From Diplosphaera chodatii (taxonomy: Eukaryota; Chlorophyta; Trebouxiophyceae; Prasiolales; Stichococcaceae), in contig JAALGY010000041.1 of the NCBI GenBank assembly GCA_032358165.1, forward strand, positions 1,798,001 to 1,862,000: DNA of 64,000 bases. The letters run 5' to 3'. Both the position numbers and the translations under genes were made by a program. Shown here one piece after another: positions 35,571-47,869 of the stretch. The number at the start of each line of letters is the position of its first letter. Positions within the stretch are counted from its first letter, which is position 1. The notes beneath the pieces are model-generated. The model was not told where the DNA came from, did not search any database, and saw only the letters and a program-made list of their open reading frames with translations.

Positions 35571-38500
35571 TCATGTCCCAGGCGTACGTGGCGGCTCAGG
35601 CATGTCGATGTGCTTCATGGTTGATGCCATGGTGTCCTGCAGAGCGCCGAAGTTGAAGCTTTGCAGCAGAAGAAGCAGCAAGCACGATGCAGGACCACCG
35701 ACTCGGATTGACAGCTTCATGCTCAACACACTTCTGCTAGCAGCACAAACACACCATCCAAGTACCTTCATGAAGCTGGGGGCATCTGGCTTCTCGCCCG
35801 GCGACTTCACGTGCCGCTTGTGCGCAATCGGCTTCCGCGAGCTCACGAGCTTCGTGCCCGACTGCACGGCAGACACACCATTCATGAGCTTGACGCTCTG
35901 CCTCCAGTAACACTACGGACTGCATTACAGGTGCGACCTGCAGTCATGGGCTGCAGCGGGGGCTCAGTAGCATGCAGTCAGCAGAGCCAGGAGGCGAGCA
36001 GACGGGCAGGCCGGGCGGGGGTAGGGAGTCGGGTTCAAGGGGCACACCCGCTCGGCCCACTCCTCCTGCTCCCGCAGCAGCCGGCTCTTGTGCGGCTTCT
36101 GCAGGTCCGCCAGACTGCGGCCGCCCCACTGCTCCCCCTGCCGCCTGCAGCGCGCAGAGGACAGGCCGGCCAGGTTGACGCTTGGTCACGAACCAGAAGA
36201 GTACTTATCGCATATGTTTGCACATGAGAATGCTCCTTGATGAAGTTTTGCAGGTCATCATGTCCAGCCCTCTTTGTCTTGCTGTATTCCACTTCGGGCA
36301 GAGATGCACACACACACACAACTCTGGGCTTGTACAGCGGCCCCATGTCACTAGCTGCGCAGCTCACTGCGCAAGCATCTGGGACCGGGAGCCGGAGCGC
36401 AGGGGCGCGGTCGGGGAGTTGGCGCCGGCGGCCTCCGCCTCCTCCTTCTTGCGCTGCAGTGTGGACTTGTGCTTCAGCATCACCTCGCCCAGGCCCGCGC
36501 CGCCGAAGCTGTCCGACTCCTGCCGGACATGATGCGGCCGTCAATGCAGGACTCCGTCATCGAGATAGGGATGCAAGACATGGAACTGTTCGAGCTTCAC
36601 GATGATCTCCTGCCAGCTCGGACGGCTCAGCAGCATGTGGCACCTGCGACTTGGGCGCCGCGGGCCTGAAGCGACGGATGTGCTCAGCCGCAGCGGCCTC
36701 CCGAGCCCTGCGCGCCTGCAAGGTGTTGCAGCAAGCCCTTCTGCAACATAGCTGCTCAGCCAGAGCAATGTGCAAAAGACATGTAGTGGAGTATGTCGCC
36801 ATGCGGAAGTGCACACATCAATGCGCATGCGTCTGAGCTGGTGCTGCACGGTCGCACCTTGTCGGCGGGCGACCCTGGGGGGAGTTGTGGCGACCCCTCT
36901 GCTGCGGTGCCCGCCACCCTGGCCGCGGCCTCCTTCTCCAGCTCCAGCTGCGACTTCGTGACGATCAGCACCTGGTCCAGGCCTGGGCACCAGCGAGTTC
37001 GAGGGCTGTTAGTGACAGGCCACCGACTTGGAGAAGCAGCAGCTTCGAAGCAGGAGTTGGTCGTGCCGGCTCCACTGCAGCATGTCCCCTCAAACCCAGC
37101 AGCAGATGCACAGCACACTGGGTGCCAGGATCGAGGAGACATGGCCACGATGCAACATGTGTTCCTAGCACCCAAGTAGATTCACATCAATATCTTCCCA
37201 GGTGCATCCTGGTGGGCTGGTCAATCAGTCTCACCAGGGCCTGCAGCAGCCTCGCGTCTGGGCACGGGGTTGTACAGCTCCGAGTGCCGCTGAGCCGCCT
37301 CCTCGCGGGCGCGCTGGATCCCGGTGTCCGCCAGCAGCTCGTCCAGACCTGTGCCACTCAACGGGCGGTTGGTTGGGGTTTGGACATGCGGAGCTCCAAC
37401 CTTCATGATGCCCCCTGGCAGGTAATACGTCGGCATGCAACCCCATGCTCAAACATGTAGCTCTGCCTATGGCAGTTGAGCATGCTGCGACAGCAGTCGC
37501 ACTCAGCATCGTTGAGCACGCAGAGGCCGCAGATGTCAGAAAATATCACGAGCTTGCAAGGGCAATCAACGACCACGGACCTGGCACCGATGGTGGCGGC
37601 GCACGCTTAATGGGCTCATAGGCTGAGGAGGCGCTGTTGGCTTTCGCCGCCTCCAGCGCGCTCTGGTGCCGGACCATGACAGCCTCCAAGCTGCCCTGGG
37701 GCGCCGGCGGCGGTGCACCATCGCGGCGGCCCACGGCTGGCGACGGCGCCCGTGGCGAGGACGCTGTTTGGTTCTTCTGCAGTCAAGTCAACAGTGGGGA
37801 TTTGCCTTGAAGGGAGGCTGTCCCAAGGCCTGAAATGCGGCCCACACTACCTGTCTGCCCCTGGAAGACCGTTTGGATCCTACCTCACTGGCGACAAACA
37901 GCTAGAGGGTGGCTTGTCAGCAGCACTGCTGCGCATTGGCAGTACAACCTGCAAAATACACAACACCCAGCACCAACAGTGTTGGCCGCACCCTGTTTGC
38001 CGAGTTGGCGGTGGGCCGCATGTAGGACGGCAGGTGCCGGTGCGATGGTGGCTGGGGCGTGCGCTCCCGCTGCTTGGCGGCCTCCACATCCTGCTCCAGC
38101 TGGCTCCTGTGGACTTTGAAGTCCTGTGCAGGCAGGATCAATAATGACCGAATGCCAGTTTCCAAGGCCGGTGCTGTATGAACGGCACATCTCAGCAACC
38201 GTTGCTGCAACACAGTGCTGGCTCGCACCTCGCCGAGGGGCGCAACGCCATCAACAGCCTCCACCGCCTTGGCTGCAGACGCCGAGATGTGCTGCCCGTC
38301 CATGTGCTTCCTGCACAAGCACATGAACTGAGGCACCCTTTTGGACATATGACGCTCTGTGGGCTTTCACCATCAACACGTGCTTCTGGCGCTCCGCGCT
38401 GTGTGTCATTGTGCAGCTGCACCAAGGCTGCTGCGGCGCCGCCGTAAAAACCCTACCATGACTGCAGATCCTCCTCGTGCTCCTTCTGCGAGCGCGTCCT

Positions 38501-41440
38501 GACCATCCTGGCGTCCGCGCCCAGGTCGCCGGCGCCCTCCCAGTCTTTCGCCTGCGACACATTGGTCCAAGATAAGACGCTGACCAGCATGCCGACCAAG
38601 ACCGAAGCTCAGCGGTGCACAAACGCAGCCGCAGCTGGGGATCCGCACAGCGTCTGCATAGCCAGCAGTCCTGCGTTGCGCGCGCTGGTGATTGTACAAA
38701 GTAGCACCACAACTCGCATGCTGTTGCACGTCCACTGCTCCTGACCTGCAGGTTGCGCAGCTTGCGCTCCATGTATGGTGTCTGGGTGTCCCGTGACACG
38801 TACTCCAGGGGGGCCTGCTCCGCCGGCTGGGCGCCAGGCGCCTGGGCCGATCCGTGTTGCAGCTGCTCCTCTGCATCCGCCGCCACAGGTGCGGCGGCGG
38901 GCGGCTCAGCAGCATCGGCGGCATGGCGCTCGGCCGCTGGTGCATGCGCCTCTGGTCGTGGCACTTCTGGCGTCTGCGGTGCGAAGCTCGCATCCTCCGC
39001 ATCGGCGGCAGCAGGCGCAGGTGGCGACTGTGGCACTGCAACAGCAGCAGCGGGCGACGCAGCTTCCACAGCGGCAGGCTCAGCTGCTTCTGCACTCCAA
39101 GCGGTAGCTGCCGCTGAAGCCTGCCCTGGCGCCTCAGCTGCTGGTTCAGCACCCTCCACCTCGGCACCCTCCATGTGTGCGGGGGGCTCCTCCTGCACGC
39201 TCATGGCTGGCTCCACGACGGTGCTGCTGGCATCTGCAGCTGGCGACGGCTGGTCGCCCATGCCGTGCAGCACATCGTCCGGCAGGCCAACAAAGGCATC
39301 CTGTACATGGACACCTACCCCACTGAATATATTCCCTATTGAATGTGCCATGGTTGGTCACTGTTTGACACAGCCTGACATAGTCTTACATGACATGTCA
39401 GCCTGACTGATGCTGATCACCTCAGGCGGTGTGGCAGGAGCAGCAGGTGTCTTGGGAACCAAGCGCCGTGCCTTTGCAACTGGCTTTGGCGTGTCCGCTG
39501 ACGCCACAGCAGCTGCTCCATCTGCTGCACTTGCTGGTGGAGCCGTAGCTGCGGGTGCTGGCTCGGCTGTTGGGGGTGCGTCTGCTGCAGCACCGCCTGC
39601 CGCGGCCAGTGTATCCTGCTGCGACGGGGCTGTCTCCAAGTTCGGCAGCGAACCCGAGGTGGCACTCTGCAAGCATACACGGGAATTAAGACTTGTGTGA
39701 GACTTGCAACCCACCTTTCGATGGTCAGGTCGGGCACCTAGCCGCCTCATTTGAGCCGGTACAGAGCACACTGCCTGGACGTAAGTGATGGTTCCTACCA
39801 TGAACTCTATGGCCTCTGCAGACGCTGGACGGTGCAGTGTTCCTGTGACCGGCATTAACGCCGCAGCAGGCAGCGCTGGCAGCCGCTCATCTTCGCCCTC
39901 TGCAAACAGAGGCCGACGTGAACGATTGTTGGGCAGAGGGACACACCAGCAGTCAGCTTTCCATCAAGTTGCACTCGTGTGCAGACTGAAGCAGGGGTCC
40001 GCTGCAGAGCAAACAAGCTGTGCAACTACTGACCAAGCGATGCCACAGGATCCAGGTATGGCGCCTCGTAGGGCTCTGGGTCCTGGCACGAGCTGCTGCC
40101 GCTGCGGGGCAGGCCCGGGGAGCCACTGCGCGGTGGCGCCAGCGAAGCGGTGCCGGAGGCCGTGGCCTCACCCGCGCCCCAGGACCCCGTCTGCGGCAGC
40201 GCAGGCGACGCCGAGCTGGACTGCAGCCCTGCAGCGAAGTCAGGTGTCGCATTCGGTGGGTAGTTTGAAGCAGTGCACTTCCCTGCTGTACATCTGCCCA
40301 GTACATAGATGACGCAGCGTTCATTTGACGCCCAAGCTGGCACGCTCATGCCTTGGCAAGCCGCAATCTGGATGCATGCAGCGCACAAGTCCGAACAACA
40401 GATCTGACAACAGCAGCATTGTGGCACCTGGTGAGGCTGGTCGCGGCGGCAGGCCTGGGGACGCAGAGCGCGGCAGCAGGATGGGCGAGTCTGGCTGGTC
40501 ATGCTGCGGCTCAAAAGGCGCCACTGTCTCTGCGCCCGCGCCAGCACCTGCACGACGGATCGCGACGCTGGTGCCCACGTTTGCAATCTCATAGGGCAGA
40601 CGTGTTTGCAGCAGTTCATGGCAGGCGTCGTGTGCTGCATGGTGAGTGTTCCGACCTCGAGCACATCAAAAGCCACTTTGCACTGGCAGAATTCTTTAGA
40701 CGACACCGGTGGGCACCTGCCACGCCACTCTGCATCAGCGTCGGGCTGCGGCGGCCAGATGCTGCGCCAAATGGTGTAAAGCTGAAATCGCTTTGCTTCG
40801 TTGCAGAATCGCTTGGATCAGATGACATGCGCTGCTGTGGCACATGTGGAGTGGCATCATCGTCCTCCGACTCCGGGATGGCCTGCGATGCCCATGCCAG
40901 GTCATACATCGTGTGCTCGACGTGCCAGCAGCTTGCCGCAAACGCTGCAGTTCACTTCTTCTGCTAGATATGTTGAAGGCCAGGACGCTGCAAATGGGGC
41001 AGCCACCTACCGTCAGGGGCATCTCCAGATCTTCCGAGACAACACGGTTGGTCGAAAGCATTGCGCGCTGAGCCACTTCTTGCGCCTCCTGTAGGTTGTC
41101 ATGCGTTAGCTTCATTGCGTTTCGTATGAACAGGTGCCAGGCAACATTGCCGCAGCCTCTGCTGCTGCCGCATCACAGGTCCAGTGCCAACAGCCAGATC
41201 GATGTCGGCATGCACCTACCTGCAGGTCAAAGTCTGCATCCTCCATATGATGAAAATCACTCCCGCCATTTGCAGCCTGCATGTCGCAGAGGTCGAACAT
41301 GACCATTGTGCACCCCTCATATTGATACAAACGTCATGTGTGGCAGGCACCAGCGCTTGCAGTATTGCACGTGCGTCCGAGGTGATCCATGTAAAGGGCA
41401 CAATGTGCCTGCAGCCTCCGGAAATGCTGCTATGCATGTT
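35571..41440 (-). CDS. Very long coiled-coil / low-complexity protein, unknown
   Basis: Many minus-strand exons read as one protein. From the 5-prime side: PFTWITSDARAILQAL (about 41390), NGGSDFHHMEDADFDLQ (about 41260), EAQEVAQRAMLSTNRVVSED (about 41070), AIPESEDDDATPHVPQQRMS, a Ser/Pro-rich part (SASPGLPPRPASP), LPALPAAALMPVTGTLHRPA, an Ala/Pro-rich part, then TPPE joined to DAFVGLPDDVLHGMGD at 39306, a long Ala/Glu run, and SRDTQTPYMERKLRNLQ. The coiled-coil exons include DFKVHRSQLEQDVEAAKQRE, GSLEAVMVRHQSALEAAKAN, LIVTKSQLELEKEAAARVAG, VMLKHKSTLQRKKEEAEAAG and SLADLQKPHKSRLLREQEEW. The C-terminus is IAHKRHVKSPGEKPDAPSFM and FNFGALQDTMASTMKHIDMP, with the stop at 35571. No domain is recognised. 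It may be cytoskeletal or ciliary, a guess from coiled coil alone. The start is not fixed, and the region could hold two genes. Confidence 0.5.
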
Positions 41441-41918
41441 GCATGCTTAGATCATGACAGCTACAACAATAGACCCGCGAGGTAGGACGCACCATGCTGC
41501 CGCTATGCTGAGCAGCGGATTGCGGCACCTGCAGACAGCTCTCCGCAAGCCTGCATGTCTTTCCGCCCGATCAAGGTTAGTTTGATAGATCGCCTCGGGT
41601 GCGCAGCAGTGCCAGCATGTGTAAGGATACTGCAGTCGGAACCCTGCGCACTGATAAACCTACCACGAGTCTTAGGCGGATGGTGACTTGTAGGAATGTC
41701 TAAGCTGCACAGACAACCAACCTAGAGACGTCGCATTCACTTGCTTTTGGTAGAGCCTTGTAATGCTGAATAATTTACAATGGCGACCTGCTCTGACAAT
41801 TCGTTGTCGATGACCTGCACATCCCTGGGGAACAGTACCTGACCGCGATCGCACTGCCAGGCCGCACGCCTACGCATTTGCTCGCGTTCAAACATTAGTT
41901 TCATCAGCTGAGTTTCTA

Positions 41919-43540
41919 TGACGGACTCGGAGCTTGACACGCTGCGAGAGGAGAACTATGTTTTGGGCTTGCAGGTGGCGAAACTTCGGGTGCGGTCTGC
42001 GAACAAGCATGCACGTACGTGATACAGCAGTGAAATGAAGTCTTAAGAAGCTTTTGCGACTACAGGTTTCACTGCGTCGGCTGCAGCAGGCCACGGGGTG
42101 AGCACCGGGACTCATGTGAAAGTCAAACACATCCGTTGCCAGTCGATGCTCATGCACTGCATGTTACGGCAACCCTGCAGCTGCAGATAAGGTGTTGCGT
42201 ATTTGCGTATTTTGCGTATTTTGCGTGTGCAGGTCGGATCAGCAGTGTTGCGCAGCTGCCACTGTGCCTTCCCAGTGCGATGGTGGTATTGCCGCAGACC
42301 GGCAGCAGGCAGCAACCACCCAGTCTCTGCTGTCACAGCTGCAGGACCATCCTGCCCATAGGAGGGAGACAACACAATCTTCGACATGTTCGGAGTGCAG
42401 CACCAGGTTGCAGACATGTTGCATTGTTGAGTACATGTGTGACTTGGCAGTGCATGGCTGCCCACAAGTTGCCTGCAAGTAGAGTTGCATCCGCAGTACT
42501 GGTCATATTGCAACAGCGTTGCAGGGTTTGCGGACAGCACGACTGTGTCAGCTGCATGTCCAGTGAGGAAGACTTTACTGAGAGAGCATTCGGCGACCCG
42601 GCAAGCATGGAGTCGCCCTGCTCTTTGGCCAGCAGCCTGACAGGCCCTGATACCTACGAGTGTTTCGTGACATGTCGGCGGTCTCGGTGAGCACCTCCGA
42701 GAGTTCTGACTGAAAGCAATGCTGCCTGATTGCTCAGCATATTAGCAACATACCCGGCATGTACCCAGGGGCCGACACTGACAGATGTCCTCCAGGTCGC
42801 CTCCCAAGCACCGCAGCAAACACCCCCAGAAATGGCAAGGAGACCGAGAACAGGACGTCTGGCGGCCTTCGACAGGTCAGCTGACAAGAGACACTTCGTC
42901 GACAGCCCGAAGGACTGCAAGCTGCTGTGGACGCCACCCTGCCATTGTACATGCATGTCACATCACTACGTACCAACTCCTTGCAGCCCTCCACAAACCT
43001 CCAGCAGCGCCATACCATCAGCGGGAACAGCCGGGGCTGCAGGTAATGCTGCAACGCCTGCGGCGATTGCACCGGCGAGTGCAGGCTGCAGAGGACAGCC
43101 TGGCAGCAGCTGCGTTTGCCGGGCGGGACCGCAACAGGCATGCTCATGACATGCACATGCTGTTGCAACATTGAGACATCCCGTATGCTTGGCTCCGTCT
43201 CAAGGCAACTTGCTGTGTCGGCAGGCAGCAAAGCACATTGGCAGCTGGGGCGGCCAGCGGCCAGCCCGGCTCGCGGCCGGCCTACTGCAACCCCGTCTGG
43301 CGGTCACAAACGCTGCGCAATCGCCCGGCTTGGTGCCCCAGCACAGTGAGACTTTGCATGTCTTTCGTGGAGCGTTCCGAGTAGCGTCTGCACGTGCAAA
43401 CGTCATGACCAGCGTCCAAGCCAGCGTCTGATACCAGATATACCATGTATGTACAGGTGGTGCCAGAGAAAGGCCGCTGCTCGGCGGGCTGCGGCTGTCG
43501 CGAGTGCCCCTGCCGCAAGCCCCGTGGCATCCTGAGTTGA
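41919..43540 (+). CDS. Coiled-coil protein with cysteine-rich C-terminus
   Basis: The start at 41919 reads MTDSELDTLREENYVLGLQV followed by AKLRVRSANKHA and a GTACGTG donor, a leucine-zipper-like helix. VSLRRLQQATG follows. Further exons include QQAATTQSLLSQLQDHPAHR, a Cys/acidic segment SCMSSEEDFTERAFGDPASM, and the helix LQVMLQRLRRLHRRVQAAED. The final exon, after GTACAG, reads VVPEKGRCSAGCGCRECPCR followed by KPRGILS, with the stop at 43538. The terminal CxxxCxCxxCxC spacing suggests a metal-binding tail. I see some likeness to the cysteine-rich tail of kinesin-4-type proteins but no motor domain, so I do not assign a family. Exon joins in 42500-43400 are uncertain. Confidence 0.45.
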
Positions 43541-43740
43541 TGGTATCTGCCGGGGCAACGGTTGGAGCACCTTGTGCAGTCGTAATGACCGGCATTGGTC
43601 GACTGTAGCTTACTACATACTCTCTGATACAATGCTAATCATTCGACCACGCTTCGCTGCTGCACCAAGAGGTGCATGCTCAGAGCTATATCAAGCACGG
43701 ATGTCTTGCTGACGTTCTGGTAATGTTGAGGACACTGGAA

Positions 43741-44616
43741 TCAAACGTAGTCTCGCCACCGATGGTTGCAGCTCGTGCAGTTGAAAAAGAGCGTCATACC
43801 CTGCAGCATGGAAGCTGCTGCATTTGCACACGTCGTTCTGCACTGGGCGCCTAAAGGTGGCACCAATGACAGTGAGGTGGTCACAAGCGTCAGGAATAAA
43901 CATGCGCTTTCAGTGCTGCTGGCGCACCTCCTCTGTGCTGGCTGAGAAGAATACTGCCTCATTATGGCTGCAGGATGGACACCGCACATCGCGGGTACGC
44001 GGTAGCGTGGGGTCTGCCCTGACATCCTGCAAGGGGTAAGGCTCGCAGGCATAAGAAGCAGAGAGCATAGAGCATATAGCATGTTCGCAACGATACGAGC
44101 TCCATGTAGCGGCACAAGGCACGAGGAGTATTAGGAGCCATTGGAACCAGTGCATCTTTGTGGGAAAGCTAGCATACCCGTAGGATGACTGTCCGCTCCT
44201 TGCTGGTGTGATGCACTTCGTTGCGGTACACACACCAACGCGAGGGGTCGACGTCTTCCTGATAGCCGCAGCGGCAGCTGACCACTAGCTTCTGGTGCTC
44301 CCTGTCTTCCTGCAGTGCATCGGTAATGTGCTTGTTGCGCCCGGGTTGCAAAAGCGTAACCTCAAGGTCAAAACTCAAGCGTCTCGCTGTTCTTCATCAT
44401 TCCGCATGAGAGGCTATCAGCATTCAAGAAATGTCGGAGTCGTTACGGACACAGGGCAATGGCCTTGCACATGCAGCTCACTGACTCCTACGCTGCACCC
44501 AGCCCAGCACTCACCTTGGGCTTCATGAGGTCATTGCATTCGCGGCAGAAGCGTAGCTCTGGTCTCCTAGGGGCAGCTGCCTCGCTGCCGACTGGCAGCA
44601 TCACAGCATCGTCCAT
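43741..44616 (-). CDS. RPB9: RNA polymerase II subunit RPB9
   Basis: RPB9 is a small two-zinc-ribbon subunit affecting start-site choice, elongation and fidelity. The ATG at 44616 opens MDDAVMLPVGSEAAAPRRPE, then LRFCRECNDLMKPK (first Cys pair), a GTGAGT donor, then EDREHQKLVVSCRCGYQEDV followed by DPSRWCVYRNEVHHTSKER. Next comes LQDVRADPTLPRTRDVRCPS followed by CSHNEAVFFSASTEE, the signature of the family, and last GMTLFFNCTSCNHRWRDYV, with the stop at 43741. The second Cys pair of the first ribbon reads C-R-C where the family has C-x-x-C (see findings). Length, about 120 residues, is normal. Confidence 0.9.
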
Positions 44617-45326
44617 GCTGCTGACTGCCGGCCTCACCGCAGCTTAGGGTGTCAGATTGAGGTGGAACACAAGTGCCTCGTTGCACGTACCGGTGACTTC
44701 TGGTTGTACGTTTCTGCGTAGCAACCGGAGCAACCACCAACGACTCACATGCAGTACGCTACCGATCTAGGCTATCGATGATGTGCTCACAAGAAGGTTA
44801 CGTCTGCGAAAATGTGCCGCAAACGCTGGACAGCCGCAAGCAGTTCTGCGCGAAGAGTTTGCGCGACGCGGGAATGTGAGTACACGTCGGCGTAACAACT
44901 GCACCTCGGCAAAGTAGGCACTGCGTTGGAGCATGGCGTAATTCCCATGCTGCGTCTGCATAAGCAGTCCTGCGCAGTGCAGGTTTCGTCTAGAGTTGAC
45001 GACAAACTCTCAGTTACAGCGCTAAATCGACCAAGGCTGCAAACGGTCGTCTGTTGCTTGCCAACTGCCTGAGAGCAGGTCTGCCATATGATAGGTTCCG
45101 GTTGTGTGCAATGTGGCTCTCGCCACATGTGCCCGCAGGTGCAAGGCAAGGCATGTGCAATCATGCATCAGCTGTTATTCCGTTTGCCGATTACACAAGC
45201 CTGTGGTTTTAGCCAATGGTGTTTACCACAAAAGAATGTGTACTACTCCCCAATCGTGAATAGTAGAAGTTTCTGGCACCGTGGCGCACAGTCAATTGCG
45301 ATGTGTACACCTGCTTCACCCACCCA
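44617..45326. other. Gene-free stretch upstream of RPB9
   Basis: This holds the presumed RPB9 promoter and the 3-prime UTR of the PP2C gene. Open frames on the minus strand have no protein-like content. I see no repeat. Confidence 0.45.
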
Positions 45327-47468
45327 TCAGCCAAGTTTGAGCGCCACGACCGTGACATCATCAGTCGAGCCAACCTCCTGCGCCTTTGCGACTAGCGCCT
45401 CGGCCACATCCTCGGCACTGCCCTTCTTGCCAACCTGCAGCAACACTTGCACAAGCTCTGAGTGTGTGGACAAGGGCTGTAAGGCTGACAGCCTCTGGCG
45501 CTCTGTCAGCAGCACGCCACATGCACCGGTGCTGCCCTCCTTGCTGATCTCTGCAGACATTGACATGTGTGACAGCTGGTCTCACGACACAGACCATCAG
45601 TGCGTTACAGCGCACACCTCCACAGCCAGCTGGGCAATTTGGTCGTTGGTGAGTCCGCCGCCTGCGCCGCGCTGCACATTGCCGCACAGCCCATCGCTGC
45701 ACACGATCACCCAGCTGTCCCCATCTGCAGCAGCTCGCGCACAAGTGTGTTGCGTCAATTCCTAGCGATGTCCCCACTGGTAGAGAATGGTGGACCAGCA
45801 GGTTCCTGATGCAGAAAAGTGCAGGTGTGTGGCTCTGGCGACTGACAGAAGCCACCTTTGAGGTCCTCCACAGCAATGTGCGGCTCTGCTGTCAAGCCAA
45901 AGCCCGAGGAGTAGCCGTCGCTGCCGGACGGGACGCCCTCAAACTGCGCGCTGCCCTGCAGCAGGGCACAACCTCTCGAGCAGACTGCCAACCAGCGCAA
46001 ACCGTTATTCGTGCCAGCCTTGTGCCTGCTGCACTACACATTCTGCAGCAACAACGCATGAGTATCAGGCTGCGTCTGTCACCTTGAGGTATGCATCCCC
46101 AAAGGCGCGGGACAGCGCCAGGACGCCGCCAGTGCGCCAGGTGTCGCCGATGTAGCGCACGAGCGGCATCTTGGGGTTGGGGTTGGTGCGCTCGATGCGC
46201 TTTCGCTCTGCTTCCCTGCAGGCAAGACAGTTCACAGTCTTGCCTCGCCGAAGTGTGCCCTGGCTGGACACCTCTTCACTGCCGCCGCCTCAGATGTTGC
46301 TGTAGTGTAATAAAGCTTCCTGCACTGAGACGCAGTTGACCTTGTGCATCGTGGCCATCGTGAGCACATGGAGAGCTAAGGGTGCCATGGACTGCTTACA
46401 CATCGGGCGTGTGGTCCTGGCTGAGCTGCAGGCCCTTGCCGCCGCGAGCAAGGATGACCCGCGCATCGCCGGCGTTGGCTGACAGCAGCCGCCGCTTGCC
46501 GTCCCTCTGCAGGATGCCTCCAGATCAGCCACCAGCATGGACCTTCCGTCACAGCAGATGCAAGATGTCTCTGCCCTTGCATTCCAGCCGCTGACTCTGG
46601 TGGATGGCAGCGTCATTTCACGTGGCTGCGTAGCCATGCCACTGACAGCAAGGCAGAGCACTGCTGGTTACCACATGTCAAGATGATGCAGTCCTGAAGT
46701 CACCTCAATCACGAGCGCAAGTGCACATGTTGCGCCGCACTTCGATCCGCCAACGCCCCGCTCCCCAAAAGACCCAAAGAAGCCGGCCTGTGCACGCATG
46801 ACCCCGTTGACATCATTGGCACACACGATTCCGGCACCAGGACCAAGTTACAAGGACACTGCCATGGCCTCACCTTTGGCTGCAACAAAGTCTCATCTGC
46901 CTGAACGAATGCCTGCATCACGTCCCGCTCCGGGCTCGTCGCCCAGGTGCTCTCAATGACGGGGAAGAAGTTTTGCTGCAACCATTCTGCCACCGCTGCC
47001 CCTCCTGTTGCATGGCAGAGTGGTTTGTGGCCAGACAGCCGCACCTACCATGTGCAGATCGCAGCAAGGCAGCTGCAGACCACTGTACTGTGCATGATCT
47101 TTGGCATGCGCACCATGTCCATCGTACACGGCTGCTGCAGCATTGATGCCATTGCCCCAGTCAGTCTGCGTGCAGGATTGACACCATCAGGGACGCAGAC
47201 ACTAGTGCGGATGACAGTGCAACCTTGCTGTGCACTTTGACACGCTTGTTGCATCAGCAGTGCTGACCTTCAAGTCGAGACGGTCTTCGTTCTGTTTGCG
47301 GACTGTGCCGCATATGGTGTAGGTGCCTGCATCTGCCACGTTGCCTGCCTTCGCTGTCACATCCAGCCTTGATCGGCTGTGCGGCCGCTGAGCTGATTTG
47401 AAGGCATGCTTGATGGCGGCAGGCCCACCCACCGGTGCGATCACTGAGTGCTGTGCATGCTGCAACAT
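45327..47468 (-). CDS. PP2C-type Ser/Thr protein phosphatase
   Basis: A Mg/Mn-dependent PPM/PP2C phosphatase. The N-terminal region from 47468 (MLQHAQHSVIAPVGG) is rich in Arg/Ser/Ala and could target an organelle. The core reads TYTICGTVRKQNEDRLDLK (first metal acidic pair), then VYDGHG at about 47140 joined across an intron to GAAVAEWLQQNFFPVIESTW, giving the intact YDGHGG motif. Further exons are GGSKCGATCALALVIE, LLSANAGDARVILARGGKGL followed by QLSQDHTP, MPLVRYIGDTWRTGGVLALS followed by RAFGDAYLK, GLTAEPHIAVEDL, then the CSDGLCGN exon, and the C-terminal VGSTDDVTVVALKLG (last metal Asp) with the stop at 45327. All core metal residues are present. The target is unknown. Confidence 0.85.
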
Positions 47469-47869
47469 GGCAGTCGCCTGCCGACTTTGGCAGTGGCCCG
47501 CACGACCTGTCGGCAAGGCCTGCGCAGACCAGCTATGTATCAGAATATGAGGCAAGTGACGGAAACAGGCAACGATTGCAAACGTTGGTCCTGACCTTAT
47601 GAGCATCTCGATCACGCAAGATCCAGACTAGGGCGGGAGCTGTGAGGAATCGGCGATTTATTTTGAGGACTCTCCGTTACCACTTGCTTGCAATGGTGGG
47701 CTTGTAGGAACCTCACACTTATGCTGGGCTCGCAAACATAGCAGAAACAACAGAAGAGGCTGATGGAACCACACTTGTTGCGGTTGTCATGCAGCTGCAG
47801 GTTTGCCCTATACATGTGGCTGCACTTGTCTCTATGAAAGCCCTCCGATAGCAGCAGCCGCGTCCAGCC
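47469..47869. other. Gene-free stretch between PP2C and PNO1
   Basis: Both genes run leftwards, so this holds the PP2C promoter and the PNO1 3-prime UTR. I see no recognisable element. Confidence 0.45.
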
